Shown here in pieces: positions 1 through 8,606 of a stretch of 64,000 nt of DNA (position 1 is its first letter; every line of letters starts with the position of its first letter). A program made the position numbers and the translations under genes. The notes beneath the pieces are model-generated. The model saw nothing but the letters and a program-made list of their open reading frames with translations, was not told the DNA's origin and did not search any database. The stretch lies in assembly GCF_017744015.1 (NCBI RefSeq), contig NZ_JAGHRA010000001.1, positions 62,001 to 126,000 on the forward strand, in the 5' to 3' direction. Source of the DNA: Paracoccus sp. R12_2 (GTDB lineage Bacteria; Pseudomonadota; Alphaproteobacteria; Rhodobacterales; Rhodobacteraceae).

Positions 1-450
<450 letters not shown>

Positions 451-506
451 GCCCCGATGACGCGCGAACCCCACGACAAGGCCGCTCGCGCGCCGGATGT
501 GCAACA

Positions 507-529
507 GACCGCCCATGTCACGGGCGGTC
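507..529 (-). terminator. Probable leuA terminator hairpin
   Basis: A perfect 8-bp inverted repeat, GACCGCCC (507-514) and GGGCGGTC (522-529), sits about 20 bases after the leuA stop codon. On the minus strand it is followed by only a few T residues, so it is a GC-rich, weakly U-tailed terminator. Confidence 0.6.
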
Positions 530-549
530 CGTCGGTGATCGGCATTCGG

Positions 550-2106
550 TCAGTGCGAATACATGCTGATCTGCTTGTCATCGCGGCCCTGCTGCGCGCG
601 CCGCACGATCAGATGGTTCAACGCACCGACATAGGCCTTGACGCTGGCCAGGATCGTGTCGGTGTCGGCGGATTGCCCGTTCACGATCCGGCCGTCCTCT
701 TCCATCCGCACGCTGACGGTCGCCTGTGCGTCTGTGCCCTCGGTCACGGCATGGACCTGATACAGCTGCAGCCGGGCGTCGTGAGGAAAGATCTGCTTCA
801 CGGCATTGAAACAGGCATCCACCGGTCCGTCGCCGGTGGCATGAACGGTCTTTTCCTGCCCGTCCACGATCATCGTCAGGTCGGCAGACTGCCCGTCGCT
901 GCCGCAGATCACGCGCAGATGCTTGACCTGCAGATGATCGTCCTGGGTATTGGCGGTGGCGTCCTGCACCAGTGCCACGATATCCTCGTCATAGACCTCT
1001 TTCTTGCGGTCGGCCAAGGCCTTGAACCGCACGAAGATGTCCTTCAACTGGTTGTCGCCCACCTCGTATCCCAAGTCGGCCAGCTTGGCCCGCAGCGCGG
1101 CGCGGCCCGAATGCTTGCCCATCGCGATGTTGGTTTCGTTCAGCCCGATATCGGCGGGCTTCATGATCTCGAAGGTCTCGACATTCTTCAGCACGCCGTC
1201 CTGATGGATTCCGGATTCATGCAGGAAGGCGTTCTTGCCGACGATCGCCTTGTTGAACTGCACCGGAAAACCCGAGACCTGAGCCACGCGGCGCGACAGG
1301 CCCATGATCTTCGTTGTGTCGATGCCGGTGTCGAAGGGCATGATGTCGTGGCGCACGCGCAGGGCCATCACCACCTCTTCCAGCGCGGTGTTGCCGGCGC
1401 GTTCGCCAAGACCGTTGATGGTGCATTCAACCTGACGTGCGCCGGCTTCGACTGCGGCAAGGCTGTTCGCCGTCGCCATGCCCAGATCGTTGTGGCAATG
1501 GGTGGCGAAGATGATGTTGTCCGCACCCGGCACACGTTCCAGCAGCATCCGGATCAGATCGGCGCTTTCGCGGGGCGCGGTATAGCCCACCGTGTCGGGA
1601 ATGTTGATCGTGGTCGCGCCGCACTTGATGGCGATTTCCACGACCCGGCACAGGTAGTCATGTTCCGTGCGGGTGGCGTCCATCGGCGACCATTGCACGT
1701 TGTCGCACAGGTTGCGCGCATGGGTCACGGTCTGTTCAATCCGCTCGGCCATCTGGTCCATGTCCAGATTGGGGATCGCCCGATGCAGCGGCGAGGTGCC
1801 GATGAAGGTATGGATGCGTGGGCGTCTGGCGTGTTTCACCGCCTCCCAGCAGCGGTCGATATCGGGGATCTGGGCGCGCGCAAGGCCGCAGACGACACTG
1901 TTGCGGCTTTGCCTTGCGATCTCGGAAACGGCGGCGAAGTCGCCTTCCGAGGCGATCGGGAAGCCCGCCTCGATGATATCGACGCCCATCTCGTCCAGCA
2001 TGGCGGCGATTTCCAGCTTTTCGGCATGGGACATGGTGGCGCCGGGCGATTGTTCGCCATCGCGCAGGGTCGTGTCGAAAATGAATACGCGGTTGTTGTC
2101 GGTCAT
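550..2106 (-). CDS. leuA: 2-isopropylmalate synthase
   Basis: Catalyses the first committed step of leucine synthesis, condensing acetyl-CoA with 2-oxoisovalerate in the cytoplasm. The 518-residue product has the usual length of the long bacterial form: an N-terminal TIM-barrel with FDTTLRDGEQSPG near residues 10-22 and the metal-binding HCHNDLGMA motif, then a linker region and a C-terminal leucine-binding regulatory domain. The ATG at 2106 is preferred over upstream in-frame codons because an AAGAAAG ribosome site lies just before it and the upstream extension has no homologous character. It stands alone as a gene, preceded by a leucine-rich leader peptide and competing hairpins that suggest control by attenuation. 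Confidence 0.97.
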   Translation of the reverse strand: MTDNNRVFIFDTTLRDGEQSPGATMSHAEKLEIAAMLDEMGVDIIEAGFPIASEGDFAAVSEIARQSRNSVVCGLARAQIPDIDRCWEAVKHARRPRIHTFIGTSPLHRAIPNLDMDQMAERIEQTVTHARNLCDNVQWSPMDATRTEHDYLCRVVEIAIKCGATTINIPDTVGYTAPRESADLIRMLLERVPGADNIIFATHCHNDLGMATANSLAAVEAGARQVECTINGLGERAGNTALEEVVMALRVRHDIMPFDTGIDTTKIMGLSRRVAQVSGFPVQFNKAIVGKNAFLHESGIHQDGVLKNVETFEIMKPADIGLNETNIAMGKHSGRAALRAKLADLGYEVGDNQLKDIFVRFKALADRKKEVYDEDIVALVQDATANTQDDHLQVKHLRVICGSDGQSADLTMIVDGQEKTVHATGDGPVDACFNAVKQIFPHDARLQLYQVHAVTEGTDAQATVSVRMEEDGRIVNGQSADTDTILASVKAYVGALNHLIVRRAQQGRDDKQISMYSH

Positions 2107-2147
2107 GTGAGGGTCTTTCTTACGCGGAATGTCGTGTCGGGGATGAT

Positions 2148-2192
2148 CCGGGCACTGACCTGACTGAGCGGCGGCCCGGAAGACCCGCTCAG
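2148..2192 (-). promoter_or_regulatory. Mutually exclusive hairpins between leucine leader and leuA (attenuator candidate)
   Basis: Two pairings compete on the minus-strand transcript. One is a perfect 8-bp stem CTGAGCGG/CCGCTCAG (2185-2192 with 2164-2171) that overlaps the leader-peptide stop codon. The other is CCGGGC/GCCCGG (2174-2179 with 2148-2153), which starts in the loop of the first and encloses its distal arm, so both cannot readily form together. A ribosome stalled on the leucine codons just upstream would block the first. No clear U-run follows either stem, so the output could be Rho-dependent or translational rather than classical intrinsic termination. Confidence 0.55.
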
Positions 2193-2287
2193 CGCAGCGT
2201 AAGAAGCAGCAGACCGCGGAGTTGCACGGCCAGACACGCACCGAACGGCGCGGTCGAGGCGGTGGCGATATGGCGCATCCGAGTCAT
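2189..2287 (-). CDS. leuL: Leucine-rich leader peptide of leuA
   Basis: A 32-codon reading frame ends 82 bases before leuA. Its C-terminus reads LRGLLLLTLR then TGA; the ten final sense codons contain six leucine codons (CTC, CTG, CTG, CTT, CTT, CTG). Runs of the regulated amino acid next to alternative hairpins are the hallmark of ribosome-mediated attenuation, which is known for leucine genes in proteobacteria. The start is uncertain: no ribosome site precedes ATG 2287, ATG 2278 or ATG 2308, but 2287 lies 7 bases after a possible -10 hexamer, which would make a leaderless message. The function is inferred from composition and position. Confidence 0.65.
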   Translation of the reverse strand: MTRMRHIATASTAPFGACLAVQLRGLLLLTLR

Positions 2288-2294
2288 GGGGCGG

Positions 2295-2323
2295 AATATG
2301 CCGACCATGATCCGGTTTGAAAA
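2295..2323 (-). promoter_or_regulatory. Candidate promoter for leuL-leuA
   Basis: On the minus strand TTTTCA (2318-2323) and CATATT (2295-2300) are separated by exactly 17 bases. The ATG of the leader peptide at 2287 begins 7 bases after the -10, a spacing expected for a leaderless transcript. Confidence 0.4.
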
Positions 2324-2524
2324 GAAGAAAATGTCACAAGGCCATGCCCCATAGCGCCGCGACCGGCTGCCTGCATCCCCGGCAGCCCGCCAGCGAACCG
2401 TGCATACAACCCCGACAATAGGTGTATTCACGGACCCGTCATGTTTTCCCTAGCCCAAACGGACTGACCGTGCCTATGATTTCATCACTGACACAAGAAA
2501 CAGAAAACACCACAAGGGGGTAAC

Positions 2525-2959
2525 ATGTCACGCAAGATCGTCGTCGGATTCGACGGCAGCGAAGCGTCGCGACGCGCGCTGGATTTCGCGGTCAGTCGCG
2601 CAAAGGTGCTGGGCGATGCCATCGTCGTCGCGCATGTTCTGGAATGGTCACCTTACAGCTTCCTGACGCCGAACGAGATCGAAGAGCGGCACAGGCGGCG
2701 CAACGAGGAACTGCAGCGTGCCGAACAGGCGATCATCGCGCCGGTCCTGAAGGCGGTCGAGGACGCCGGCGTTCCGGTCACCTCGGTGATGAAGTACGGC
2801 CATATCGCCGAGACATTGTGCAAGATCGCCGAGGATGAGGATGCCGCGCTGATCTTCATCGGGCGGATGGGCAATTCCGGCCTGTCCTCGCGCATCTTCG
2901 GTTCGGTCGCGGGCACGCTGGCGCAGGTCGCGCCGGTGCCGGTGACGATCGTGCCATAA
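2525..2959 (+). CDS. Universal stress protein, single Usp domain
   Basis: A 144-residue single-domain UspA-family protein, the usual length. It begins with the beta-strand KIVVGFDGSEASRRALDFA and ends with the nucleotide-binding signature G-x2-G-x9-G-S (from GRMGNSGLSS into FGSVAG), so it probably binds ATP like the MJ0577 type. A good ribosome site, AAGGGGG, precedes the ATG. The next gene, an AGCS symporter, starts 26 bases downstream on the same strand, and the two are likely co-transcribed. Usp proteins next to transporters are often thought to modulate them, but here that is inference. No FNR box was seen upstream. Confidence 0.92.
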   Translation: MSRKIVVGFDGSEASRRALDFAVSRAKVLGDAIVVAHVLEWSPYSFLTPNEIEERHRRRNEELQRAEQAIIAPVLKAVEDAGVPVTSVMKYGHIAETLCKIAEDEDAALIFIGRMGNSGLSSRIFGSVAGTLAQVAPVPVTIVP

Positions 2960-2985
2960 TCCTGACCGGACAAGGAGAATCAGAC

Positions 2986-4533
2986 ATGACCAATCATGCA
3001 AAACGCCTGGGCGCGGCTGCGTTCCTCGGCAGCCTCGTCAGCGCGGCACCGGCCTTTTCCCAAAGCCTGGACGAAATGGTAAATACCGTCTTCGAAGGTG
3101 GGACCGGCTGGTTTGTCAGCCTCATCTTCTCGAACTTTCCGGGCACGAATTTTCCCTGGATCGTCGGCTGGCTGGTTCTGGCGGCCACGATCTTCACCAT
3201 CTATTTCGGCTTCGTGCAGTTCCGCGCATTCGCGCATTCGATCGCCTTGGTGAAGGGCGACTATTCCGACCCCAACGATGCGGGTGAGGTCAGCCACTTC
3301 CAGGCTCTGGCCACCGCCCTGTCCGGAACGGTCGGCCTGGGCAACATCGCGGGCGTCGCGGTCGCGGTCGGCATCGGCGGGCCGGGCGCGACGTTCTGGA
3401 TGATTCTCGCCGGCCTGATGGGCATGGCGTCGAAATTCACCGAATGTACGCTTGGGGTGAAGTACCGCAACGAATATGCAGACGGCACCGTGTCGGGCGG
3501 CCCGATGTATTACATGACCAAGGGCTTTGCCGAACGGGGTGTGGGCGGAGGCAAGTTCCTTGCCGTGATGTTCGCGATCTTCTGCATCCTGGGCAGCTTC
3601 GGCGGCGGGAACATGTTCCAGTCCAATCAGGCGCATGCCCAGATCGCCAATGTCTTTGGTGACTTTCCGGGCTGGATCACCGGTCTGGTCTTTGCCGTGG
3701 TGGTCTTCGCCGTCATCGTGGGTGGACTGAAGTCGATTGCCAAGGTCACCGAAAAGGTCGTGCCCTTCATGGGCGTGCTGTACGTGGTGACCGCCCTGAT
3801 CATCATTCTGATGCATTTCAACCAGATCGGCGACGCATTCGGTCAGATCTTCCGTGGTGCCTTCACGTGGGACGGAGCCGTGGGCGGGGCAATCGGCGCG
3901 CTCATCCAGGGCTTCCGCCGCGCCGCATTCTCGAACGAGGCGGGCGTGGGTTCGGCCGCCATCGCGCACAGCGCCGTGCGAACCAAGGAGCCGATCACCG
4001 AAGGCTTCGTGTCACTGCTGGAGCCGTTCATCGACACCGTCGTGATCTGCACCATGACGGCGCTGGTCATCATCATCACCGGCCAGCTGGTCACCGATCC
4101 CGAAACCGGCATGTTCGTCCTGAACGAAGCCGGCACCGCGATCCAGACCGTCAGCGGCAATAGTGGTGTAGCCCTCACCTCGGCGGCGTTCAGCGAGACC
4201 TTCGGATGGTTCCGTTACATCCTTGCCATCGCGGTGATCCTGTTTGCCTTCTCGACCATGCTGTCGTGGAGCTATTACGGGCTGAAGGCCTGGACCTTCC
4301 TGTTTGGCGAAGGCCAGACCAAGGAACTGGTCTTCAAGGTCATCTTCTGCGTGTTCACCTGGATCGGCGCGGCCGCCAGCCTTGGCCCTGTCATCGACTT
4401 CTCGGACGCGGCGATCTTCGCCATGGCGGTCGTCAACATCATCGCGCTGTATGTGCTGATGCCCGTCGTCAAGGCCGAGATGAACAGCTACATGACGCGA
4501 CTGCGTTCCGGCGAGATCAAGAAATTCGTCTGA
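2986..4533 (+). CDS. Sodium:alanine/glycine symporter, AGCS family
   Basis: An inner-membrane amino-acid carrier of the alanine/glycine:cation symporter family, importing small neutral amino acids with Na+ or H+. The 515-residue protein begins with a hydrophobic segment ending in APAFSQ that could be a cleavable signal or a first helix, then about ten membrane segments. Family hallmarks seen are ALSGTVGLGNIAGVAVA near residue 112 and the region around AAFSNEAGVGSAAIAHSA. The ribosome site AAGGAG precedes ATG 2986. It follows a Usp gene by 26 bases and is closed by a strong terminator, so the pair forms a transcription unit. The exact substrate cannot be read from sequence. Confidence 0.93.
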   Translation: MTNHAKRLGAAAFLGSLVSAAPAFSQSLDEMVNTVFEGGTGWFVSLIFSNFPGTNFPWIVGWLVLAATIFTIYFGFVQFRAFAHSIALVKGDYSDPNDAGEVSHFQALATALSGTVGLGNIAGVAVAVGIGGPGATFWMILAGLMGMASKFTECTLGVKYRNEYADGTVSGGPMYYMTKGFAERGVGGGKFLAVMFAIFCILGSFGGGNMFQSNQAHAQIANVFGDFPGWITGLVFAVVVFAVIVGGLKSIAKVTEKVVPFMGVLYVVTALIIILMHFNQIGDAFGQIFRGAFTWDGAVGGAIGALIQGFRRAAFSNEAGVGSAAIAHSAVRTKEPITEGFVSLLEPFIDTVVICTMTALVIIITGQLVTDPETGMFVLNEAGTAIQTVSGNSGVALTSAAFSETFGWFRYILAIAVILFAFSTMLSWSYYGLKAWTFLFGEGQTKELVFKVIFCVFTWIGAAASLGPVIDFSDAAIFAMAVVNIIALYVLMPVVKAEMNSYMTRLRSGEIKKFV

Positions 4534-4563
4534 TCCGGACCAGGGGAAAGATACGAAGCATTC

Positions 4564-4594
4564 GGGCGGGCGCAGCGATGCGCCCGCCCCTTTT
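4564..4594 (+). terminator. Rho-independent terminator after AGCS symporter
   Basis: A perfect 11-bp stem GGGCGGGCGCA/TGCGCCCGCCC (4564-4574 and 4579-4589) with a GCGA loop is followed by CTTTT. Confidence 0.85.
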
Positions 4595-4685
4595 GATACC
4601 TTGGGCTCGGCCAGCGATGGCGGTCGGCACGCCACCGTGCCAATATGTCTGAATTGATCGGGGTATTGATCCAGGGGAACAGAAA

Positions 4686-5975
4686 ATGACCGAACGCCGC
4701 TTCGTGCACGCAGGCATGCGCATGCCCTTCATCCTGCTGGTCACCTGCTTTGCCGCATGGGGCGTCGCGGCCAACATGACCGATCCGCTGGTGCAGGTGT
4801 TTTCCCGGATCTTCTCGATGAGCACGCTGCAGGCGTCATTCGTGCAGTTTTCCTATTACGGCGCCTATTTCCTGCTGGCCCTGCCCGCCGCCTTCATCAA
4901 CCGGCGCTTCTCGTACAAGACCGGCGTTCTGGTCGGACTTGGCTGTGCGATCTGCGGGGCGTTCATGTTCTATCCCGCCGCACAGGCGATGACCTTCGGG
5001 TTCTTCCTGATGGCGCTGTTCCTGCTGGCGGGCGGGCTGTCGATCCTTGAGACATCGGCCAACCCGTTCGTGATCGCGATGGGACCGGAGGAGAACGCAA
5101 CCCGCCGCCTGAACTTCGCCCAGGCCTTCAATCCGGTGGGCACGAATATCGGTGTGCTGCTGGCCGCCACGCTGATCCTGCCCAAGCTGAATACCGCCAG
5201 CGCCGAGGATCGCGCCGCGATGGCGCCCGAGGCGTTGCGCGCGGTCCAGCAATCCGAACTGCAGGCAGTGATGGTGCCGTATGTCGGTTTTGCCTTCGTG
5301 CTGCTGGCGATCTGGGTCGCAATCGCCCTGATGCGGATGCCGACCGAGGCCGAGGTCGAACTGGAACCCGGTCACGAGGTGCATTTCGCCGCCACGCTGC
5401 GCCGGCTGATGCGCAACCGCCACTATGTTCTGGGCGTGGTCGCGCAGTTCTTCAACGTCGCCGCGCAGACCTGCACATGGACCTTCACCATCCAGTATGT
5501 GCTGGCCGCCACCGGCGGAACCGAGGCGCAGGCCGGCTGGTATCTGCAGGCCAGCCTGATCGTGTTCCTGATCTCGCGTTTCGTGATGGTCTGGCTGATG
5601 GGCTTTCTGCGCCCCGCGGCATTGCTGACGATCATGGCGCTGGCCGGCACCGGGCTGTGCCTGTTCGCGGTCTCAAGCCCCAATGTCGCGGGAATCTGGG
5701 CGGTTGTCATGCTGTCTGCCTGCCTGTCGCTGATGTTCCCGACCATCTACGGCATCGCGCTGCATGGGCTGGGCGAGGATACCAAGTTCGGCGCCGCCGG
5801 TCTGGTCATGGCGATCCTTGGCGGCGCATTGATGCCGCTGGTTCACGGCGCGGTTCTGGACGCACAGGGCGCGGCGCTGTCCTATATCGTGCCGGCGGCC
5901 TGCTTTCTGGTCGTGGCGGGCTATGGGCTTTTCGACCTGAAGGCGAAGACTCGTGTTGGCCCGACGCCGGGCTAG
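4686..5975 (+). CDS. fucP: L-fucose:H+ symporter-like MFS sugar permease
   Basis: A 429-residue major-facilitator transporter with about twelve membrane helices, in the FucP branch. FucP-type features are FVQFSYYGAYFLLALPAA near residues 55-72 and the segment around GGLSILETSANPFV, followed by RLNFAQAFNPVGTNIG. FucP members carry L-fucose, galactose or related sugars with protons into the cytoplasm. The ATG at 4686 is preceded by a short purine-rich AGGGGAACAG. No fucose isomerase, kinase, mutarotase or dehydrogenase gene lies nearby, so the permease is an orphan here and its substrate may differ. It has its own unit between the AGCS terminator and a small ORF. Confidence 0.85.
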   Translation: MTERRFVHAGMRMPFILLVTCFAAWGVAANMTDPLVQVFSRIFSMSTLQASFVQFSYYGAYFLLALPAAFINRRFSYKTGVLVGLGCAICGAFMFYPAAQAMTFGFFLMALFLLAGGLSILETSANPFVIAMGPEENATRRLNFAQAFNPVGTNIGVLLAATLILPKLNTASAEDRAAMAPEALRAVQQSELQAVMVPYVGFAFVLLAIWVAIALMRMPTEAEVELEPGHEVHFAATLRRLMRNRHYVLGVVAQFFNVAAQTCTWTFTIQYVLAATGGTEAQAGWYLQASLIVFLISRFVMVWLMGFLRPAALLTIMALAGTGLCLFAVSSPNVAGIWAVVMLSACLSLMFPTIYGIALHGLGEDTKFGAAGLVMAILGGALMPLVHGAVLDAQGAALSYIVPAACFLVVAGYGLFDLKAKTRVGPTPG

Positions 5976-6118
5976 CACCGGAAAACGGAATGATCTGTCT
6001 TGCTTTTTTTTGCGCCATGCACCTGCCGCAGGGCGGGGTTTCAGGATCGTCGCTTGTCTTGCGGGACGGCCGGTCCAAGATGGTGGGTATCGGGAGGACC
6101 AAACAAAGGAGACTCGCG

Positions 6119-6298
6119 ATGCTTGGATATTACGCGATCTATGCCAGCCCGGTCGGACAGCGGATGATCCGCAACACCCAGGATGAAGGCGGATCAATCG
6201 GCCTTCTGCCGCACCAGATCGCCGCGCGGAACGCCGTGCCGAAGGGCGCGGGCTGGTTCGGCCTTCCGTTCATTCGTCACGCCAACCGCATCGCCTGA
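6119..6298 (+). CDS. Small hypothetical protein, 59 aa
   Basis: A short frame with a strong ribosome site, AAAGGAG, seven bases before its ATG. The product starts MLGYYAIYASPVGQRMIRN and ends with GWFGLPFIRHANRIA; it is aromatic- and arginine-rich, with no signal peptide and no clear membrane helix. I do not recognise a family. It lies between fucP and a convergent binding-protein gene. The ribosome site and unremarkable composition favour a real gene, but an isolated 59-codon frame in GC-rich DNA can arise by chance. Confidence 0.5.
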   Translation: MLGYYAIYASPVGQRMIRNTQDEGGSIGLLPHQIAARNAVPKGAGWFGLPFIRHANRIA

Positions 6299-6330
6299 CC
6301 GCGGTCTTGGGGGGCGCGTCCCTCCCCGCC

Positions 6331-7800
6331 CTAATCCGTCCAGCGAACGGTTGTCAGGTCGTTCGCCTGCGTCGGTGCGTTTTCCCAAAGCCCCTCGATC
6401 CGGGCATCCGCCACGCCGGTCTTGGCAAGCTGAAACAGGAACGCGTTGACGAAATCATCCGCGATCATCTGTTGCGCCTGCCTGTATAGCGCGCTGCGCT
6501 GATCGGGGCTGACGGCTTGGTTCAACTGATCCATCAGGGCTACGAAATCCGGCTTGGCATAATGGAAATAGTAGTCGGGACGGGCATAGATATCGACGTC
6601 CAGAGGCTCGGTATGGCTGACGATGGTCAGATCGAAATCGCCACCCTTGAAGACCGTTTCCAGCCACTGTGCCCATTCCATATTGGTGATCTCGGTCTCG
6701 ATCCCGACCGCGCGCAGCTGCGCCGCAACGATCTCGCCCCCGCGCCGCGCATAGCTGGGCGGGGGCAGCGCCAGACGCAGCCTGACCGGCCCCACGCCCG
6801 CTTCTTCCAGCAGCTTTTTCGACAGTTCGGGATCATGGGCCGAGGTCGCGGTCAGGTCGACGTAATCGGGATGATGCGGTGCGAAATGGCTGCCGATGGG
6901 CGTGCCATAGCCGAACATCGCGCCGTCGATGATGTCCTGCCGGTTGACCGCATGTGCGATCGCCTGGCGGATCTTGATATTGTCCAGCGGCGGCCTTGTG
7001 TTGTTCATCGCCAGGATCGTTTCGCCCTCGGTCGTGCCGACGATCACCTTGAAGCGCGGATCGGCCTCAAGCTGCGGCAGCGTCTCGGGGGCCGGGAAGT
7101 TCGGGAAGGCATCGACATCGCCCGCCATCATCGCCGCAAAGGCCGCCGTCGGGTCGCTGATGAAGCGGAACGTCGCGCTTTTCAACGCAGGCGCTTCGCC
7201 CCAGTAGCCGTCATAGGCAGACAGAACCACACGGTCGCCCTGCACCAGACGGTCGAATCTGAACGGTCCCGTGCCCACGGGGTTGCTGGCCAGATCGTCG
7301 GCACTGGCGGGATCGACCATCACCGCGTCGCCCCAGGCCATCTTGAACGGGAAGTTCCCGTCCGGTGCCGTCAACGTCACCCTGACGGTCTGCGGGTCCA
7401 CCGCGGCGACGCTTTCGATCCCCTCGAACAGCGTTTTTTGGGCATTGGTCGAATCCTCGGCCCGCGCGCGATCCAGCGTGAAGATCACGTCGTCGGCGTC
7501 GAACGCGCTGCCGTCATGGAAGGTCACCCCGTCCCGCAGATGGAAGATATAGACGCGGCCGTCCTGTTCGACATCCCAGCTTTCCGCCAGCGCGGGCAGG
7601 ATCGACCCGTCGGGGCCGAACCTGGTCAGCCCCTCGAACACATTGCCATAGACGACCTCGTCGATGGCCGCTGCCGCGCCGCCGGTCGGGTCCAGGTTCG
7701 GTGGCTCCAGCACCATGCCCAGTGTGATCGCGTCCTGCGCCGAGGCCGTCCCCGCCATCAAGGCAAGCGCCACCACGGATGATTTCAGCATGTCCGGCAT
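6331..7800 (-). CDS. ABC transporter substrate-binding protein, oligopeptide/nickel (SBP family 5) type
   Basis: A periplasmic solute-binding protein of the DppA/OppA class, 489 residues. It has a signal peptide (hydrophobic SSVVALALMAG then ASAQ) and the family core LAESWDVEQDGRVYIFHLRDG plus DADDVIFTLDRA. The ATG at 7800 is chosen because a G-rich GGGGGCGGTGG ribosome region sits just upstream and the signal peptide begins there; an in-frame start further upstream adds a non-signal extension. The gene follows phosphatidylcholine synthase by 63 bases. No permease or ATPase genes accompany it, so it must work with components encoded elsewhere. The ligand (peptide, metal, opine or other) is unknown. 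Confidence 0.9.
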   Translation of the reverse strand: MPDMLKSSVVALALMAGTASAQDAITLGMVLEPPNLDPTGGAAAAIDEVVYGNVFEGLTRFGPDGSILPALAESWDVEQDGRVYIFHLRDGVTFHDGSAFDADDVIFTLDRARAEDSTNAQKTLFEGIESVAAVDPQTVRVTLTAPDGNFPFKMAWGDAVMVDPASADDLASNPVGTGPFRFDRLVQGDRVVLSAYDGYWGEAPALKSATFRFISDPTAAFAAMMAGDVDAFPNFPAPETLPQLEADPRFKVIVGTTEGETILAMNNTRPPLDNIKIRQAIAHAVNRQDIIDGAMFGYGTPIGSHFAPHHPDYVDLTATSAHDPELSKKLLEEAGVGPVRLRLALPPPSYARRGGEIVAAQLRAVGIETEITNMEWAQWLETVFKGGDFDLTIVSHTEPLDVDIYARPDYYFHYAKPDFVALMDQLNQAVSPDQRSALYRQAQQMIADDFVNAFLFQLAKTGVADARIEGLWENAPTQANDLTTVRWTD

Positions 7801-7863
7801 TCCACCGCCCCCTGATCCCTGTTTGCGCCGGATCATCGGACGGAAAGGACCGTCAGGCAAGCA

Positions 7864-8556
7864 TCAGCCGCGTCTGCGCATCAATTGCTGTGCCGGACCG
7901 GCCAGCAAAAGCCACAGCGATGTCGCAACCAGCCCCCAGATCGCCCAGCTTGAGGGGTGAAAATCAACCCACGCAGCGCGGCCGGCGAAGATCACCCACA
8001 AGACCGCGACCGGCAGCGATATCGCACGCCAGCGTTCGGTGCGGACCGGGTGGATGAACTTGATGTTCGTGAACATCGCCACGGTCAGCGCGACCACGAT
8101 CAGCAGGATGACGATCCAGTGCGGCTTGGTTGCAAACAGCACCAGCACAACCATGTTCCAGCAGCCCGGAAACCCCGCGAAGGAATTGTCGGTGGTCTTC
8201 ATCCGCGTGTCGGCGAAATAGACGACGCTGCCATAGGTGATGACGATGATCGCGAACCATCCGGTCCAGCCGTCCAGCAGGCCCGACTGGAACAGCGCGA
8301 AGGCCGGGATGAACACATAGGTCAGATAGTCGATGATCAGGTCCATCAGGACGCCATCGTAGTTCGACCAGTTCTTCTTGACGTCGTATCGCCGGGCCAG
8401 AGGTCCGTCGATGCCGTCAACAACAAAGGCAAGGACCAGCCACAGGAACATCAGCGACCATTCTTCCTTGACCGCCGCCAGCATCGCCAGCATGGACAGC
8501 ACCGCGCCGGTGGCGGTCAGAAGATGGACGGACAGGGCCTTGTGACGCAGCTGCAT
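7864..8556 (-). CDS. pcs: Phosphatidylcholine synthase
   Basis: Makes phosphatidylcholine from CDP-diacylglycerol and choline in the inner membrane, a one-step route characteristic of alphaproteobacteria. The 230-residue protein has several membrane helices and the CDP-alcohol phosphotransferase signature: D-G-x2-A-R (from DGIDGPLARRYDV) followed by NYDGVLMDLIIDY, which supplies the G-x3-D-x3-D part. Length and flanking LSVHLLTATGA match Pcs rather than phosphatidylglycerophosphate synthase. It is the middle gene of a minus-strand run: SseB-domain protein, pcs, binding protein. A GGGTGG ribosome site precedes ATG 8556. Confidence 0.93.
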   Translation of the reverse strand: MQLRHKALSVHLLTATGAVLSMLAMLAAVKEEWSLMFLWLVLAFVVDGIDGPLARRYDVKKNWSNYDGVLMDLIIDYLTYVFIPAFALFQSGLLDGWTGWFAIIVITYGSVVYFADTRMKTTDNSFAGFPGCWNMVVLVLFATKPHWIVILLIVVALTVAMFTNIKFIHPVRTERWRAISLPVAVLWVIFAGRAAWVDFHPSSWAIWGLVATSLWLLLAGPAQQLMRRRG

Positions 8557-8606
8557 CCACCCGTTGTGTCAGGTCGGTGACGGCTGCGCAACACGCGCAG
8601 GAACCT

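Noticed and set aside
5990..6012. Terminator after fucP
   Set aside because: There is an eight-T run, but no convincing stem precedes it.
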